Assembly: GCA_027486585.1 (NCBI GenBank)
Contig: JAIXOU010000011.1
Location: 1 to 64,000, forward strand
Origin: Verrucomicrobiaceae bacterium
Lineage (GTDB): Bacteria > Verrucomicrobiota > Verrucomicrobiia > Verrucomicrobiales > Verrucomicrobiaceae
Reading direction: 5' to 3'
DNA: 64,000 nucleotides
Shown here: positions 8,400-17,768 of the stretch, piece after piece
Layout of the letters: every line of letters begins with the position of its first letter
How positions within the stretch are numbered: position 1 is the stretch's first letter
Notes under the pieces: model-generated
What the model was told of the DNA's origin: nothing
The model's database searches: none
What the model saw: only the letters and a program-made list of their open reading frames with translations
Position numbers and translations under genes: made by a program

Positions 8400-9959
8400 A
8401 TGGAATTGATGCCACCAGAATTTCAACCTGATCTCTCTGAACTCCCGGATGCTCTCCGTGGGTCAGCGACTGATCTGGCGGCAGCCTTGCGTTCAGGTGA
8501 AGGCCTAGGCCAGGCATTTGTAGCCTTTTGTTCTCGTGCCTATGTAAAAATCGAATGGGCTGGTCCTTCCAGTGACTTTTTGGTCAACTTGTTTGAAGAT
8601 CAGGAGGATCTGCTAGCCGATATGGCACGCATTCCTGATCTCATCATTGAGCTGGCTTCTGGGCAAGTGGCGCTGACCTGCATGGTGGCTTTCCGTTGGG
8701 CGTCTCGCTCCAATACCGCTCAACTCGCCAAGTTGGCCGAAGCCCTGGCTGCTACTCATGCGAGGCATAGCGACCCTGAGATCGTTCATATCATGTTGGC
8801 CCTGGTCACCTCCCTGGCCATCACACGCTATCCGCGTGCCGAGCAGATGTTGACTGTCGCTGAGCCGCAAACTGTCGGTGAGCATTCAGATGGCTTGGCA
8901 GAGGCTAAGCTCTGGCTCGCGGCGGGTCGTATCATTCGCAGTTGCAGTCAGGAATCACGAGATCTCTGGGACCACCGCCTGCGCCGCACGCGCATGATTT
9001 GGACTTGGGATAATCCTGTTGAGTGTACAGCCCTTCGGGAGTTGGCCAGTCAGCTCAGGCATCAGCAGGATGGGCAATCATTGTTTCAAGCTGTTGTGCC
9101 TGCCGCTTGGTGGGATTTGGTGCAGCAACACATCATTGAGCAGATGCACTCCGATGCTTCTCTGCTTGAAGCTCGGAACGCTCTTAAGGCAGCTCAGGCA
9201 AAAACGGTTACCGCCCAAGAGGAAGCTAAGGCCGCTAACTTAGCAGAAGTTGAAGCTTCCTTGGCTTTTGCACCCTTTCTGGAAGCGCCTTCAGACATGC
9301 TTGCTGATCGGGACGCTGATTTTAAAGAAGCCGACTTCGCGCCGCCACCGATTGTCGTCTGGAATGTCAGACCCTTCCTTGTTGGTTGGCTGTTGGGCAT
9401 GGTTGGATTAGCTGCTGCCATCTGGATCGGTCCCTTTGATCTTCTAAAATCACAGCCTGTGGTTGAAGCTCCAGCTCCTGCTCCATTGCCTGCTGCAAAG
9501 GCTCCTGTAGCTGCCCCAGAACCGGTGGAAAAACTCCCTGAGGCCGATAGGGCTAAGGAACAGTGGAGGATCGAGCAGGCAGCCAATGTCCAAGCTGAAA
9601 GTGCTGACATCAAACCCATTTTTGACCGTGTCAAGACAGGCACTTGGGCGGAACATCAGGCGCTGCTTTCGGGCAATAGTCCAGAGCTCCCCAAAGACGA
9701 TGCCAAGTATTTACGCCTTTTGGCCTGGCTGCATCTTGAGCCGCCGGCAGACAAAGATATTCGCGCCCAATTGCCTGGACTTTTAGCCGGAATCCGCCCC
9801 GACAGTGATACTTTGGATCTGTGGAAAGAGCTCAGCTATCTCGGTTCTCCTTTAGTTCGCGAGATCCAGCAAGCGGCCCGTAAGCAACTGCACGAGAACA
9901 AAGAATCCTGGTCGGCCTCTCAAGAAGAAGATCTGAGCCGCATCGTTTGGGGACAGTGA
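8400..9959 (+). CDS. unknown one-helix membrane protein
   Basis: This 519-residue protein matches no family I recognise. The first 250 residues look all-helical and soluble. About 250-290 is Ala/Glu/Lys-rich with coiled-coil character (ARNALKAAQAKTVTAQEEAK). One membrane helix lies near 325-350 (FLVGWLLGMVGLAAAIWIG), followed by a Pro/Ala linker (355-385) and a helical tail. The arrangement suggests a cytoplasmic N-domain, one crossing and a periplasmic C-domain. It follows the metal ATPase by 69 bases on the same strand, and convergent genes lie downstream. Confidence 0.7.
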   Translation: MELMPPEFQPDLSELPDALRGSATDLAAALRSGEGLGQAFVAFCSRAYVKIEWAGPSSDFLVNLFEDQEDLLADMARIPDLIIELASGQVALTCMVAFRWASRSNTAQLAKLAEALAATHARHSDPEIVHIMLALVTSLAITRYPRAEQMLTVAEPQTVGEHSDGLAEAKLWLAAGRIIRSCSQESRDLWDHRLRRTRMIWTWDNPVECTALRELASQLRHQQDGQSLFQAVVPAAWWDLVQQHIIEQMHSDASLLEARNALKAAQAKTVTAQEEAKAANLAEVEASLAFAPFLEAPSDMLADRDADFKEADFAPPPIVVWNVRPFLVGWLLGMVGLAAAIWIGPFDLLKSQPVVEAPAPAPLPAAKAPVAAPEPVEKLPEADRAKEQWRIEQAANVQAESADIKPIFDRVKTGTWAEHQALLSGNSPELPKDDAKYLRLLAWLHLEPPADKDIRAQLPGLLAGIRPDSDTLDLWKELSYLGSPLVREIQQAARKQLHENKESWSASQEEDLSRIVWGQ

Positions 9960-9983
9960 TTGTTTATATCAGAAATGTCCTGA

Positions 9984-10496
9984 TCATCCCTGACTGGGCC
10001 TAGATTCTGTTTCGATACACCGAATGAGCCGTAGGCAATAGATCAGTGGAAAGATGCCAAGGACCCCAAATGAGCAATCCACAAGTCGCCAGTAAAAGGG
10101 GATCTCGCGGATCGAACCGCAAATCATCGCTAGTGGGATCACTCCAATACAGGCTGCGATGCCTGTGTAGATCGTCGCTCTACCCGACCTCGGATTGATC
10201 AGTGGGCCAATGAAAAACATGGCAATGACGATGTGACCAAAAGCTAACCAATCTGTGCCGTAGGCCATCCAAGGATATAGCGAGTAAGTCTGTTCCAGTC
10301 CGTGCCGAACGGTGAGAATCCAAAAAGGAAGACCACTGTAACCCTCCGGGCTTTGAGCCTCGCCGACCCCAAGCAGATTGGCGAGAATCCTGAGTTCGTG
10401 CAAAAGCGGGAAAGCTGTCACGCCACTAATTAGCAGGCCGATGATGAAGAAAATCATCACGACTCTGAATCTGTACAGAGCGCTTGAGGGGGACAT
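9984..10496 (-). CDS. small multi-pass membrane protein, unknown
   Basis: This 170-residue protein has four or five hydrophobic segments, the first directly after the N-terminus (VVMIFFIIGLLISGVTAF), and a Trp/Tyr-rich loop (FWILTVRHGLEQTYSLYPW). No catalytic motif was seen. It converges with the preceding unknown gene, with 24 bases between the stops, and it has about 50 bases before the next leftward gene. It looks like a conserved hypothetical; I assign no function. Confidence 0.6.
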   Translation of the reverse strand: MSPSSALYRFRVVMIFFIIGLLISGVTAFPLLHELRILANLLGVGEAQSPEGYSGLPFWILTVRHGLEQTYSLYPWMAYGTDWLAFGHIVIAMFFIGPLINPRSGRATIYTGIAACIGVIPLAMICGSIREIPFYWRLVDCSFGVLGIFPLIYCLRLIRCIETESRPSQG

Positions 10497-10547
10497 GATG
10501 CCGAATTACTGCCTCAACCTTGATCGGTGAAGGCTCTGCTGGCAATG

Positions 10548-11615
10548 TTACGGCTGTTTAGCTGATGATGCTGCGGCAGGCGGCGCTGCCTCGACCTTGA
10601 TTGGAGCGGGCGTTGCAGGCACGGTTACGGCTGGCTTGGCGGGCGCTGCAGGAGCTTCGATTTTCACAGGTGTGGCTGGTGCCGCAGGAGTCTCGACTTT
10701 GATGGGGGCGCTAGGTGATGCAGAGGCAGGCATGGTCGTGGCTGGCACGACGACTGGGGCAGATGTGGCTGTGCCGGGCTTGATGGTAATCGGCGTGGAC
10801 GTGGCTCCATTCGGGCCGACGCTGATGGCTGGACCACTACTGCCTGCGGTTGGGGATTGGATGGTTGGCGAAAGGCCGGTCGGGCTGTTCAGCTTAAAGT
10901 TGGGCATACCGGGGATATTGGGTGCGCCCGGAGTGGCTGTAGCTGGATCCACTTTTGGTTTTGGTGGGCCGTCCACTTCTTTGGTTGGGAGTTTGGCGGC
11001 GATCCATTGCAGGCGGTTTTGGCCTTGATCGAGAATGGCGTTGGCGACTCCAGGAAATTTGGCAGCTAGGCCATCATAGATTTTTTTGGCTTCGTCTTCT
11101 TTGCCATCGGCCCAGAGGAGGTCGCCCAAGCGCACCTGAGCTAATGCAGCGACGTCTGAGGTGGGGAACTCGCTGACGATGCGCTCAAAGACCGGCTTGG
11201 CGTCGGAGCGGTTGCCGTTGGACTCAAGCTTGCCACCGAGAGCAAGAAGGGCTTGGGGGAGGAATGGATGCTGCTTGTATTTTTCAGTGAATTCCTTCAG
11301 AGCATCGACGGACGTGCTTTTTTTGTTTTGTTCCCAAAGGAGGTCAGCTTTTTGTAGCAGAGCATTCCCGGCAGAAAGAGTGCCAGCGTATTTTGAGATG
11401 ACGACATCAAGGTCTTCAACGGTTTTGGCCGAAGCGTAGGCCTCACCAGCCTCAACAGCCTTGGCACGGTTCATGTAATTGATGACGCCATAGATGCCTA
11501 GGCCCGCAATGAGGGCGATGCATAGAAAGAGAATTTTTTTGAAGTTCTCTTCCAGAAATGTCTCCATGGATGAGGTCGTGGGAAGCGGGGCTGCTGCTGG
11601 CGTGGTCTGGGACAT
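10548..11615 (-). CDS. TPR-containing membrane-anchored protein (YfgM/BamD-like)
   Basis: This 355-residue protein has a short cytoplasmic leader, one membrane helix (about residues 28-50, ILFLCIALIAGLGIYGVI) and a tetratricopeptide-like region of about 160 residues with paired helices such as FLPQALLALGGKLESNGNRSDAK and VRLGDLLWADGKEDEAKKIYDGL in outline. The last 130 residues are Pro/Ala/Thr-rich, with repeated 'APxKVExPA' blocks. The topology resembles YfgM-type periplasmic TPR proteins that work with Sec or envelope assembly. It lies 42 bases after cysK on the same strand. The role is inferred from fold only. Confidence 0.72.
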   Translation of the reverse strand: MSQTTPAAAPLPTTSSMETFLEENFKKILFLCIALIAGLGIYGVINYMNRAKAVEAGEAYASAKTVEDLDVVISKYAGTLSAGNALLQKADLLWEQNKKSTSVDALKEFTEKYKQHPFLPQALLALGGKLESNGNRSDAKPVFERIVSEFPTSDVAALAQVRLGDLLWADGKEDEAKKIYDGLAAKFPGVANAILDQGQNRLQWIAAKLPTKEVDGPPKPKVDPATATPGAPNIPGMPNFKLNSPTGLSPTIQSPTAGSSGPAISVGPNGATSTPITIKPGTATSAPVVVPATTMPASASPSAPIKVETPAAPATPVKIEAPAAPAKPAVTVPATPAPIKVEAAPPAAASSAKQP

Positions 11616-11657
11616 GAGCGGTGTTTTCTAGAAAGGAGGCTTTGGAGGGGAATCAAA

Positions 11658-12641
11658 TTAACCGCCGACTTTGGCGCGGGCCTCATCGGCGAGTGCTGTG
11701 GAGAGGTAGCGTTCGCCTGTTGAGCAGGCGATGGTAACGATGAGTTTACCAGCGTTTTCAGGGCGCTGCGCGACGCGGATGGCAGCGACGACATTGGCGC
11801 CGGTGCTGATACCAACGAGCAGTCCTTCTTCGGCTGCGAGGCGGCGTGCCATGGCAAAGGCGTCGTCATTGCTGACTTTGACGCATTCGACGATTTGGGC
11901 GTTCCCTGCGGCGTCTTTGAGGTGAAGGTTTTTGGGGACAAAGCCTGCGCCGGTTCCCTGAATCTTGTGCGGTCCTGGCTGCACGGGTTCACCTGCCAGG
12001 GTTTGATTGATAACGGGAGAGGCTTCTGGCTCAACGGCGATGGCTTGGAAGCTTGGCTTGCGTGGTTTCAGCACTTCACAGCAACCAGTGATGGTGCCAC
12101 CTGTGCCGACGCCAGCGACGAGGATGTCCACTTTACCATCCGTATCGGCCCAGATTTCTTCAGCCGTGGTTTTCATGTGAATGGCTGGATTGGCTGGGTT
12201 CTCGAACTGCTGTGGCATCCAGGCGTTTGGTGTGGTGGCGACGAGTTCTTCAGCTTTGGCAATAGCGCCTTTCATGCCTTGAGCCCCCGGAGTGAGCACA
12301 AGATCAGCACCAAGAAGAGCCAGCAGTGTGCGGCGCTCGGTGCTCATGGTTTCAGGCATGGTGAGGATGAGTTTATAACCTTTGGCAGCAGCCACAAAGG
12401 CGAGCGCGATGCCGGTGTTGCCACTGGTAGGCTCGATGATGACGGTGTCTTTAGTGAGGACTCCACGTGCTTCAGCATCTTCGATCATGGCCATGCCGAT
12501 ACGATCCTTGACGCTGCCGAGTGGATTGAAGTACTCACATTTCAGCGCGACGGTGGCGTTGAGTCCAGCGGTGACTTTATTCAGTTTCACCAGTGGCGTG
12601 TTACCAACGGTTTCGACGATGTTGTTATAGATGCGGCCCAT
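11658..12641 (-). CDS. cysK: cysteine synthase A
   Basis: This is O-acetylserine (thiol)-lyase, which makes cysteine from O-acetylserine and sulfide using PLP. The 327 residues have the usual family length. Lys45 in [11 protein letters not shown] is the PLP lysine, [11 protein letters not shown] binds the substrate carboxylate, and [10 protein letters not shown] is the phosphate loop. The start is ATG 12641 ([10 protein letters not shown]). It precedes the TPR gene on the same strand and may be cotranscribed with it. No other sulfur gene is adjacent. Confidence 0.96.
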   Translation of the reverse strand: MGRIYNNIVETVGNTPLVKLNKVTAGLNATVALKCEYFNPLGSVKDRIGMAMIEDAEARGVLTKDTVIIEPTSGNTGIALAFVAAAKGYKLILTMPETMSTERRTLLALLGADLVLTPGAQGMKGAIAKAEELVATTPNAWMPQQFENPANPAIHMKTTAEEIWADTDGKVDILVAGVGTGGTITGCCEVLKPRKPSFQAIAVEPEASPVINQTLAGEPVQPGPHKIQGTGAGFVPKNLHLKDAAGNAQIVECVKVSNDDAFAMARRLAAEEGLLVGISTGANVVAAIRVAQRPENAGKLIVTIACSTGERYLSTALADEARAKVGG

Positions 12642-12762
12642 AGTGAGGTGGTATTAAAGGTGAAAAAGGTCGTGCACTGAGGAGTGCTCAGTGTGGAGGG
12701 TCGAGTTTATAGGTGGGGGGAGCAGGCCTTGCAAAGAAAAAATCCGTGGCAATAGGCCTTGT

Positions 12763-13419
12763 TTAAGTTGGCTGCTTTTTGCCTCCGGCCTTGGGTTCGG
12801 TGCCTGAGAGGATGCGCCGGATGTTCGCGGTATGTCTGACAATGACTAAAATCATGATAAGCAGGCCAAAACCGAGCATGACCCAATCCCAACTGCCGGT
12901 GCGACTCATTTGAACAATCATCGTTAGAGCGACACCGACTCCAGCCATCATGGAGGCTAGGGAAACGTAGCGCATGGTGAAAAAGAACAGCAACCAGACA
13001 GCAAGTCCGCCGAGCATGGCGACTGGGGCGATGCCGAGCAGTACGCCAGTGGCTGTAGCCACGCCTTTGCCACCTTTGAAATTGAGCCAAAAGGTGAACA
13101 TGTGGCCGAGTACAGCTGCTAGACCAGTAACAACTGCGGCAGTGGAAAGTAATGTCTCTGCGCCTGGTAGAGTGATCCACCACACCTTTGCCAGCCAGAC
13201 GGGAAGCCAGCCTTTGAGGAGATCGAGGATGAAAACTGGAATGCCGATGCTTTTTCCCAGCACGCGGATGGCATTGGTGGCACCAATATTACCGCTGCCA
13301 TGCTGGCGGATGTCGATGCCTTTGAGTTTGCCCGCCAGGTAGCCAAAAGGGGTGGCTCCTAAAACATAGCCGCCAGCTGCACAGAGGAGGATTGCCAAAA
13401 TGGGATTCATTCGGTGCAT
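12763..13419 (-). CDS. plsY: glycerol-3-phosphate acyltransferase PlsY
   Basis: This is an inner-membrane enzyme that transfers an acyl group from acyl-phosphate to glycerol-3-phosphate in the first step of phospholipid synthesis. The 218 residues include the PlsY motifs GSGNIGATNAIRVLG, a second glycine-rich stretch (FKGGKGVATATG) and the third conserved segment, with five to six membrane helices. Two in-frame ATGs (13419 and 13410) are possible; MNPILAILL at 13410 looks more typical. It is divergent from the alcohol-dehydrogenase-type gene. Confidence 0.95.
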   Translation of the reverse strand: MHRMNPILAILLCAAGGYVLGATPFGYLAGKLKGIDIRQHGSGNIGATNAIRVLGKSIGIPVFILDLLKGWLPVWLAKVWWITLPGAETLLSTAAVVTGLAAVLGHMFTFWLNFKGGKGVATATGVLLGIAPVAMLGGLAVWLLFFFTMRYVSLASMMAGVGVALTMIVQMSRTGSWDWVMLGFGLLIMILVIVRHTANIRRILSGTEPKAGGKKQPT

Positions 13420-13497
13420 TTAGCCAAGACTGAGCCTTCGCGCCAAGAGAAAATGCTTCTTCCTTGTCATGAGGCGCGGCCTGTCTATGAGCAGGTC

Positions 13498-14508
13498 ATG
13501 AAAGCATACCAAATCACTGGCACTGACGGACTCGCCTTGTTGCAGCAGGTCACTTTACCTGATCCCACCCCCGAGCCTGGGGAGGTGCTGGTCCGCCTCC
13601 GCGCTTGTTGCCTGAATTATCGGGATTACATGAATGTGATGGGCATCCGTGGTGTGACAGGGCCGATTCCACGCATCCCATGTTCTGATGGTGCAGGTGA
13701 AATCTTGGCGCTGGGTGAAGGTGTCACGGGCTGGCAGATCGGTCAGCGGGTGGTGATCCCGTTTATGCCGACCTGGATCGATGGTGGCTTCACACAGCAT
13801 CATGCGGGGAACGCGCTCGGCGGTGCGGTGAATGGACTTTTGCGTGAGCAGGCTTGTTTGCCCGCCGCCTGTCTTTTGCCGATACCCGACTATCTTTCCA
13901 TCGAACAAGCAGCCACCTTACCTTGTGCGGCAGTGACGGCTTGGGATGCGCTGTTTGTTCGTGGCAATCTTCAGCGCGGTGAGACGGTGCTCATTCTGGG
14001 TACAGGTGGCGTTTCGATTTTTGCACTCCAGTTTGCGAAGCAGGCTGGGGCCCGTGTACTGGTCACCACTAGCACTGAGGCCAAGGCGGATCTGCTCCGT
14101 TGTCTTGGGGTTGACGCCGTGCATGTTTATCAAAATGACCCAGCTTGGGACGATTGGGCACTTTCCCAAACTGGCGGACTGGGCGTGGATCATGTGGTCG
14201 AGATCGGTGGGCCAGAGACCCTGAATCGCAGCATCAAGGCCACTCGTTTTGGCGGGCACATTTCCCTGATTGGTGTGCTGACTGGCACGGCGGGGGATAT
14301 TCAGACAGTGGGTATTTTGCGCAAAGGCATCCGTCTGGATGGCATCTATGTCGGCTCACGCGCCATGTTTGCCCAGATGCTGGAGAAAATGACTGAGACG
14401 CAAATGACGCCAATCATCGACAGTACTTTTGACTTTGATCAGGCACCCAAAGCGTTTCAGCGCATGGCGAGTGGGCAGCATTCAGGAAAGATCGTCATCC
14501 GAATCTGA
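13498..14508 (+). CDS. zinc-independent alcohol dehydrogenase / quinone oxidoreductase family
   Basis: This is an NAD(P)-dependent medium-chain dehydrogenase/reductase. The 336-residue protein has a GroES-like N-domain (PGEVLVRLRACCLNYRDYM) and a Rossmann domain with GTGGVSIFALQFAKQAGA. The Cys/His pattern of the structural zinc site is not evident, which points to the quinone oxidoreductase-like branch. The frame is open back to 13414, overlapping plsY, but ATG 13498 (MKAYQITGTDG) gives the family's usual N-terminus. A bidirectional terminator follows. The substrate is unknown. Confidence 0.88.
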   Translation: MKAYQITGTDGLALLQQVTLPDPTPEPGEVLVRLRACCLNYRDYMNVMGIRGVTGPIPRIPCSDGAGEILALGEGVTGWQIGQRVVIPFMPTWIDGGFTQHHAGNALGGAVNGLLREQACLPAACLLPIPDYLSIEQAATLPCAAVTAWDALFVRGNLQRGETVLILGTGGVSIFALQFAKQAGARVLVTTSTEAKADLLRCLGVDAVHVYQNDPAWDDWALSQTGGLGVDHVVEIGGPETLNRSIKATRFGGHISLIGVLTGTAGDIQTVGILRKGIRLDGIYVGSRAMFAQMLEKMTETQMTPIIDSTFDFDQAPKAFQRMASGQHSGKIVIRI

Positions 14509-14516
14509 ACATGAAA

Positions 14517-14545
14517 AAAGGGAGCAGGCATGGCCCGCTCCCTTT
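14517..14545. terminator. bidirectional intrinsic terminator
   Basis: A 13-bp stem with one A/C mismatch and an ATG loop (AAAGGGAGCAGGC on the left arm, GCCCGCTCCCTTT on the right) lies between the converging dehydrogenase gene and the HTH-receiver gene. A-rich sequence before the stem and T-rich sequence after it let it act on both strands. Confidence 0.85.
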
Positions 14546-14572
14546 GAGGAGAAATGAACGACTGAATCAACC

Positions 14573-15142
14573 TTAAGAGGCGACTTGCTCGGAGCCTTTG
14601 TGACCCAGCTGTTTCACAGCCTTGTTCAATTGATCATACTCAAGAGGCTTCTTAATAACGGTCACTGGACCATGGGAAAGAATGCGGCTCAAAACTTCGC
14701 TGTCAGGATAGCCAGTGATGATCACGATTGGCAGATCAGGATGCAAAGCCTTTAGCTGTGAATAGACTTCATCTCCAGGAACGTCTGGGAGCTTCAAATC
14801 GAGGAAGACAAAGTCGAACTTCTGCTTTTTAGCCAATGCAATCGCTTCCGTGCCAGTGCCGACGACGAGGCGTCCGAAGCCAGCTTTTTTGAGGAATTGT
14901 TTGAAGAGAGCCTGGAGAGCTGGGTCATCATCCACGACCATGACGGTTGGTTGGCCAGATTCATCTTCCTTACGCAGCACGTCGCGGTCGAGCAGGCTGC
15001 GCTTAATGCGCCAGCGGCCACCGATCTGCACGGCTGGCAGCTGACCACGCTGGACGAGATAATAGACAGTCGGCAATGGAATGCGGAGGTACTCAGAGGT
15101 CTCCTTGACGGTCATGAGTTCGGGCGAGTTCAGGTCGGACAT
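14573..15142 (-). CDS. excisionase-type HTH fused to response-regulator receiver domain
   Basis: This 189-residue protein begins with a MerR/excisionase-like HTH (residues 8-52, MTVKETSEYLRIPLPTVYYL), of the type that binds DNA through a winged helix. A receiver domain follows (about 66-180) with acidic Asp71-73, phospho-acceptor Asp115 in FLDLKLPD, and Lys164/165 in VIKKPLEY. The order, DNA-binding domain first and receiver last, reverses that of most response regulators. No histidine kinase is adjacent. It converges on the dehydrogenase across the terminator. Confidence 0.88.
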   Translation of the reverse strand: MSDLNSPELMTVKETSEYLRIPLPTVYYLVQRGQLPAVQIGGRWRIKRSLLDRDVLRKEDESGQPTVMVVDDDPALQALFKQFLKKAGFGRLVVGTGTEAIALAKKQKFDFVFLDLKLPDVPGDEVYSQLKALHPDLPIVIITGYPDSEVLSRILSHGPVTVIKKPLEYDQLNKAVKQLGHKGSEQVAS

Positions 15143-15681
15143 AAAGTGTTTGTATGGTGAGTGTGGATTCGTTGAGCAGATGTGATTAACGCTCTCACAT
15201 TCATTTCTGATTCTAGCTTCTTATATAATTACCATGATGACAAGCCTTTTTTCGCACTTTTATTGCCCTTAGAGCTGTCTATAACAGATAAATCTACAAA
15301 ATGAGTCACAAAAAAGAGAGGTTTTGATCTCATTCTGCTTTTTTGGGGTCCATCATCACCAGTCCGCTGAGTGGGTGTGCTCCAGATTTTGCGGCTATGA
15401 TTGTGACGGGAAGTATGATCAGGCCAGATTCTGGCGGCATTTCTCAATGAATAAGTTCCTCTGCAATAGAAGGGCTATGATCGGGGGCTCTGGGTGGCAG
15501 GATTGCTATGCTTCAATGAGTAGATCTTATTTAAGGCATCGAATTCGGCGGATTTGGTGGATTACCACCTTCATGGACCTGCCTTCATCGGGTATTGGCA
15601 AAATGCTTCTAACAGAGAGAGTCTAAGGTTTCCCTTTCGCGATGGCCAAAAGCCCGTATCATCCGCGCCCCTTTTCCTCTT
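15143..15681. other. gene-free intergenic stretch
   Basis: About 540 bases separate the divergent HTH-receiver gene and rimO. The left third is AT-rich (TTATATAATT at 15221) and should hold the HTH-receiver promoter; no canonical -35/-10 pair with good spacing was found. The longest frames give Trp/Cys/Arg-rich products with no protein character. No RNA gene was recognised. Confidence 0.6.
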
Positions 15682-17040
15682 ATGATCAAAGTCGGACTCG
15701 TTTCCCTAGGCTGTGCCAAAAATCTCATCGACTCTGAAATCATGGTCGGTCACCTCCAGCAGGCTGGCATGACCATGACGCCGGAGGCCGATCTCGCTGA
15801 TGTGCTCATCATCAATACTTGCTCATTCATCGACATGGCCAAGAAAGAGTCCGTCGGTGCTGTGCATGAGGCAGTCGATGCCCGAGGCGAATCCAAGAAG
15901 CGGAAACGCCAAAAAATCATCGTTGCGGGTTGCCTATCCCAGCGCTTTTCCCAGGAGCTGCCTGGTCTGATGCCTGAGGTCGATGCCTTCATTGGCCTGG
16001 ATCAGATCACGCAAGTGGCCCCAATTATCCAGGGACTCATGGATAAAGACAAAGGTGAGCAGGAAAACCTCGTCACCCGTCAGCCGCAGTACATTCCAGA
16101 CTATGACACCCCGCGCTTCCGTCTCACGCCGAAGCACATGGCCTACATCAAGATCGCAGAGGGCTGCAATCACCCTTGTTCTTTCTGCATCATTCCACGC
16201 ATCCGTGGTCGTCACCGCAGTCGCACCCAAGAGAGCGTCTTGAAAGAGGCTCGTCAGCTCATCGAAAGCGGCGTCAAAGAAATCAATCTAATCTCCCAAG
16301 ACACTACCTACTTTGGCATGGACAAGTGGGAAGGCGAGCGTCCGAAGCCCCGCAGCGGTGTCGATTCCAGCAAGGGTGAGTCACTTTCCACCCTGATCCG
16401 CGAGCTGAATGCGATCCCTGGTGATTTTTGGATTCGTCTCCTCTACACGCATCCCGCGCATTGGAGTGACGATCTGATCGCCGCGATTGCTGAAAGTCCG
16501 AAAGTAGCGCGCTACATCGATATGCCGCTTCAGCACATCAGCGATCACATGCTGTCTTTGATGAAGCGCGAGACAGATGGTGCTTACATCCGTGATTTGT
16601 TGAAGCGTATCCGCGCAGGCATTCCCGGCATCGCCATCCGCACCACCTTCATCGTTGGGTTCCCAGGTGAAACGGAAGCTGACTTCAATGAGCTGGTCCA
16701 GTTCATCGAGGACGAAAAATTTGAGCGTGCAGGTGTCTTCAACTATTCCCGCGAAGAAGATACTCGCGCGGCTAAGATGGACGATCAGATTCATCACATG
16801 ACCCGCAAGGCTCGCTGGAATGAAGCCATGCGCGCCATCCAGCGCAGTGTCGAGCATGTCAATCGTCAGCAGGTGGGTAAAAAACTTCGTGTTCTTGTCG
16901 AAGAACCCGGTGTCGCCCGCACCGAGATGGATGCGCCAGATATCGACACGACCATCTTTGTGGATAAAAACCTGCCGGTCGGTAGCTTTGCTGACGTCAC
17001 TGTCAAAGAGTGGCGTGGTTATGACTTGGTGGCCGGCTAA
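15682..17040 (+). CDS. rimO: ribosomal protein S12 methylthiotransferase RimO
   Basis: This is a radical-SAM enzyme that adds a methylthio group to an Asp of ribosomal protein S12. The 452-residue protein starts with the UPF0004 domain (VGLVSLGCAKNLIDSE, the first auxiliary-cluster cysteine). The radical-SAM triad is C162-x3-C166-x2-C169 (CNHPCSFC). The C-terminus is a TRAM-like domain (RVLVEEPG...GSFADVTVKEW). Length and motif order match RimO rather than MiaB. It is followed by an ABC-transporter pair that is probably independent. Confidence 0.95.
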   Translation: MIKVGLVSLGCAKNLIDSEIMVGHLQQAGMTMTPEADLADVLIINTCSFIDMAKKESVGAVHEAVDARGESKKRKRQKIIVAGCLSQRFSQELPGLMPEVDAFIGLDQITQVAPIIQGLMDKDKGEQENLVTRQPQYIPDYDTPRFRLTPKHMAYIKIAEGCNHPCSFCIIPRIRGRHRSRTQESVLKEARQLIESGVKEINLISQDTTYFGMDKWEGERPKPRSGVDSSKGESLSTLIRELNAIPGDFWIRLLYTHPAHWSDDLIAAIAESPKVARYIDMPLQHISDHMLSLMKRETDGAYIRDLLKRIRAGIPGIAIRTTFIVGFPGETEADFNELVQFIEDEKFERAGVFNYSREEDTRAAKMDDQIHHMTRKARWNEAMRAIQRSVEHVNRQQVGKKLRVLVEEPGVARTEMDAPDIDTTIFVDKNLPVGSFADVTVKEWRGYDLVAG

Positions 17041-17047
17041 TCGTGGT

Positions 17048-17099
17048 CCAGTTGCAGTGCAACTGGTTCGGAAAAAACTCACTAGTTGCGGAGCAACTA
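17048..17099. repeat. two adjacent short palindromes
   Basis: The first is a 9-bp-arm palindrome around a single G (CCAGTTGCA G TGCAACTGG, 17048-17066). The second, at 17083-17099, is TAGTTGC GGA GCAACTA. Both share a GTTGC/GCAAC core and sit in the 75 bases between rimO and the ABC ATPase ATG. They could be operator half-sites, a weak terminator, or a small dispersed repeat element. Confidence 0.6.
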
Positions 17100-17114
17100 C
17101 GCTATCTTGCAGGC

Positions 17115-17768
17115 ATGATTTCCATCACTGACCTTAGCTTTGCTTATCCCGGCAGCTCATTTCGACTGCGGGTGGAGTCATTGACGGTCGCGGCAGGTCA
17201 GAGTCTGGCTTTACTAGGACCCAGCGGGGTCGGGAAGACGACCCTTTTGCGGCTCATGACAGGTTTGCTCCAGCCGCATACAGGAGAAGTGAAGTTGGGC
17301 GCGGTTTCACTCAGCCGTCTGAATGAGACTGATCGTCGCGCTTTTCGCCTGAGTGATGTGGGATTGGTTTTTCAGGATTTTGCTTTGCTGGATTATCTGA
17401 CCGTCGAAGAAAACATCCTGCTGCCTCAGCGCTTTCGAAAAGAGCATTCGAATGCGGTTACCCTCCAAGCTGTCCGTGGTTTGGCGGAGCGATTGGAGAT
17501 CGACAAGCATTGGGGGAAGTTGGCGGGTCAACTGTCTCAGGGCGAACGTCAGCGAGTGGCCATTGCCAGAGCTTTGGCGCATCGTCCACGATTTTTGTTC
17601 ACCGATGAGCCGACTGCCTCATTAGATGCCGTTCGACGTGAGGTGGTCATGGATTTGCTCCAAGATTACATCCATGAAAATCAGGCCTGTCTGATCATGG
17701 TGACTCATGATACGGAGCTGATCTCACGCTTTCCCATCCATGCTAAAGTAGAGGATTACACTTCATGA
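17115..17768 (+). CDS. ABC transporter ATP-binding protein (MacB/LolD type)
   Basis: This is a 217-residue ATPase that pairs with the permease downstream. Visible motifs are Walker A (GPSGVGKTTLLRL), signature LSQGERQR and Walker B (FLFTDEPTASLD) followed by the H-loop (VTHD). The overall type is that of the LolD/MacB/FtsE group. The frame is open to a GTG at 17043, but that extension covers the palindromes, so ATG 17115 (MISITDLSF) is preferred. The stop overlaps the permease start by four bases. Confidence 0.9.
   Translation: MISITDLSFAYPGSSFRLRVESLTVAAGQSLALLGPSGVGKTTLLRLMTGLLQPHTGEVKLGAVSLSRLNETDRRAFRLSDVGLVFQDFALLDYLTVEENILLPQRFRKEHSNAVTLQAVRGLAERLEIDKHWGKLAGQLSQGERQRVAIARALAHRPRFLFTDEPTASLDAVRREVVMDLLQDYIHENQACLIMVTHDTELISRFPIHAKVEDYTS

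Noticed and set aside
11895-12680. 261-codon frame opposite cysK
   Set aside because: It is antisense to a clear cysK and its product is Trp/Gly/His-rich without a family; a shadow frame.
15324-15626. 100-codon frame in the 15.1-15.7 kb gap
   Set aside because: The product is rich in Trp, Cys and Arg with no pattern of a real protein, and there is no ribosome site.
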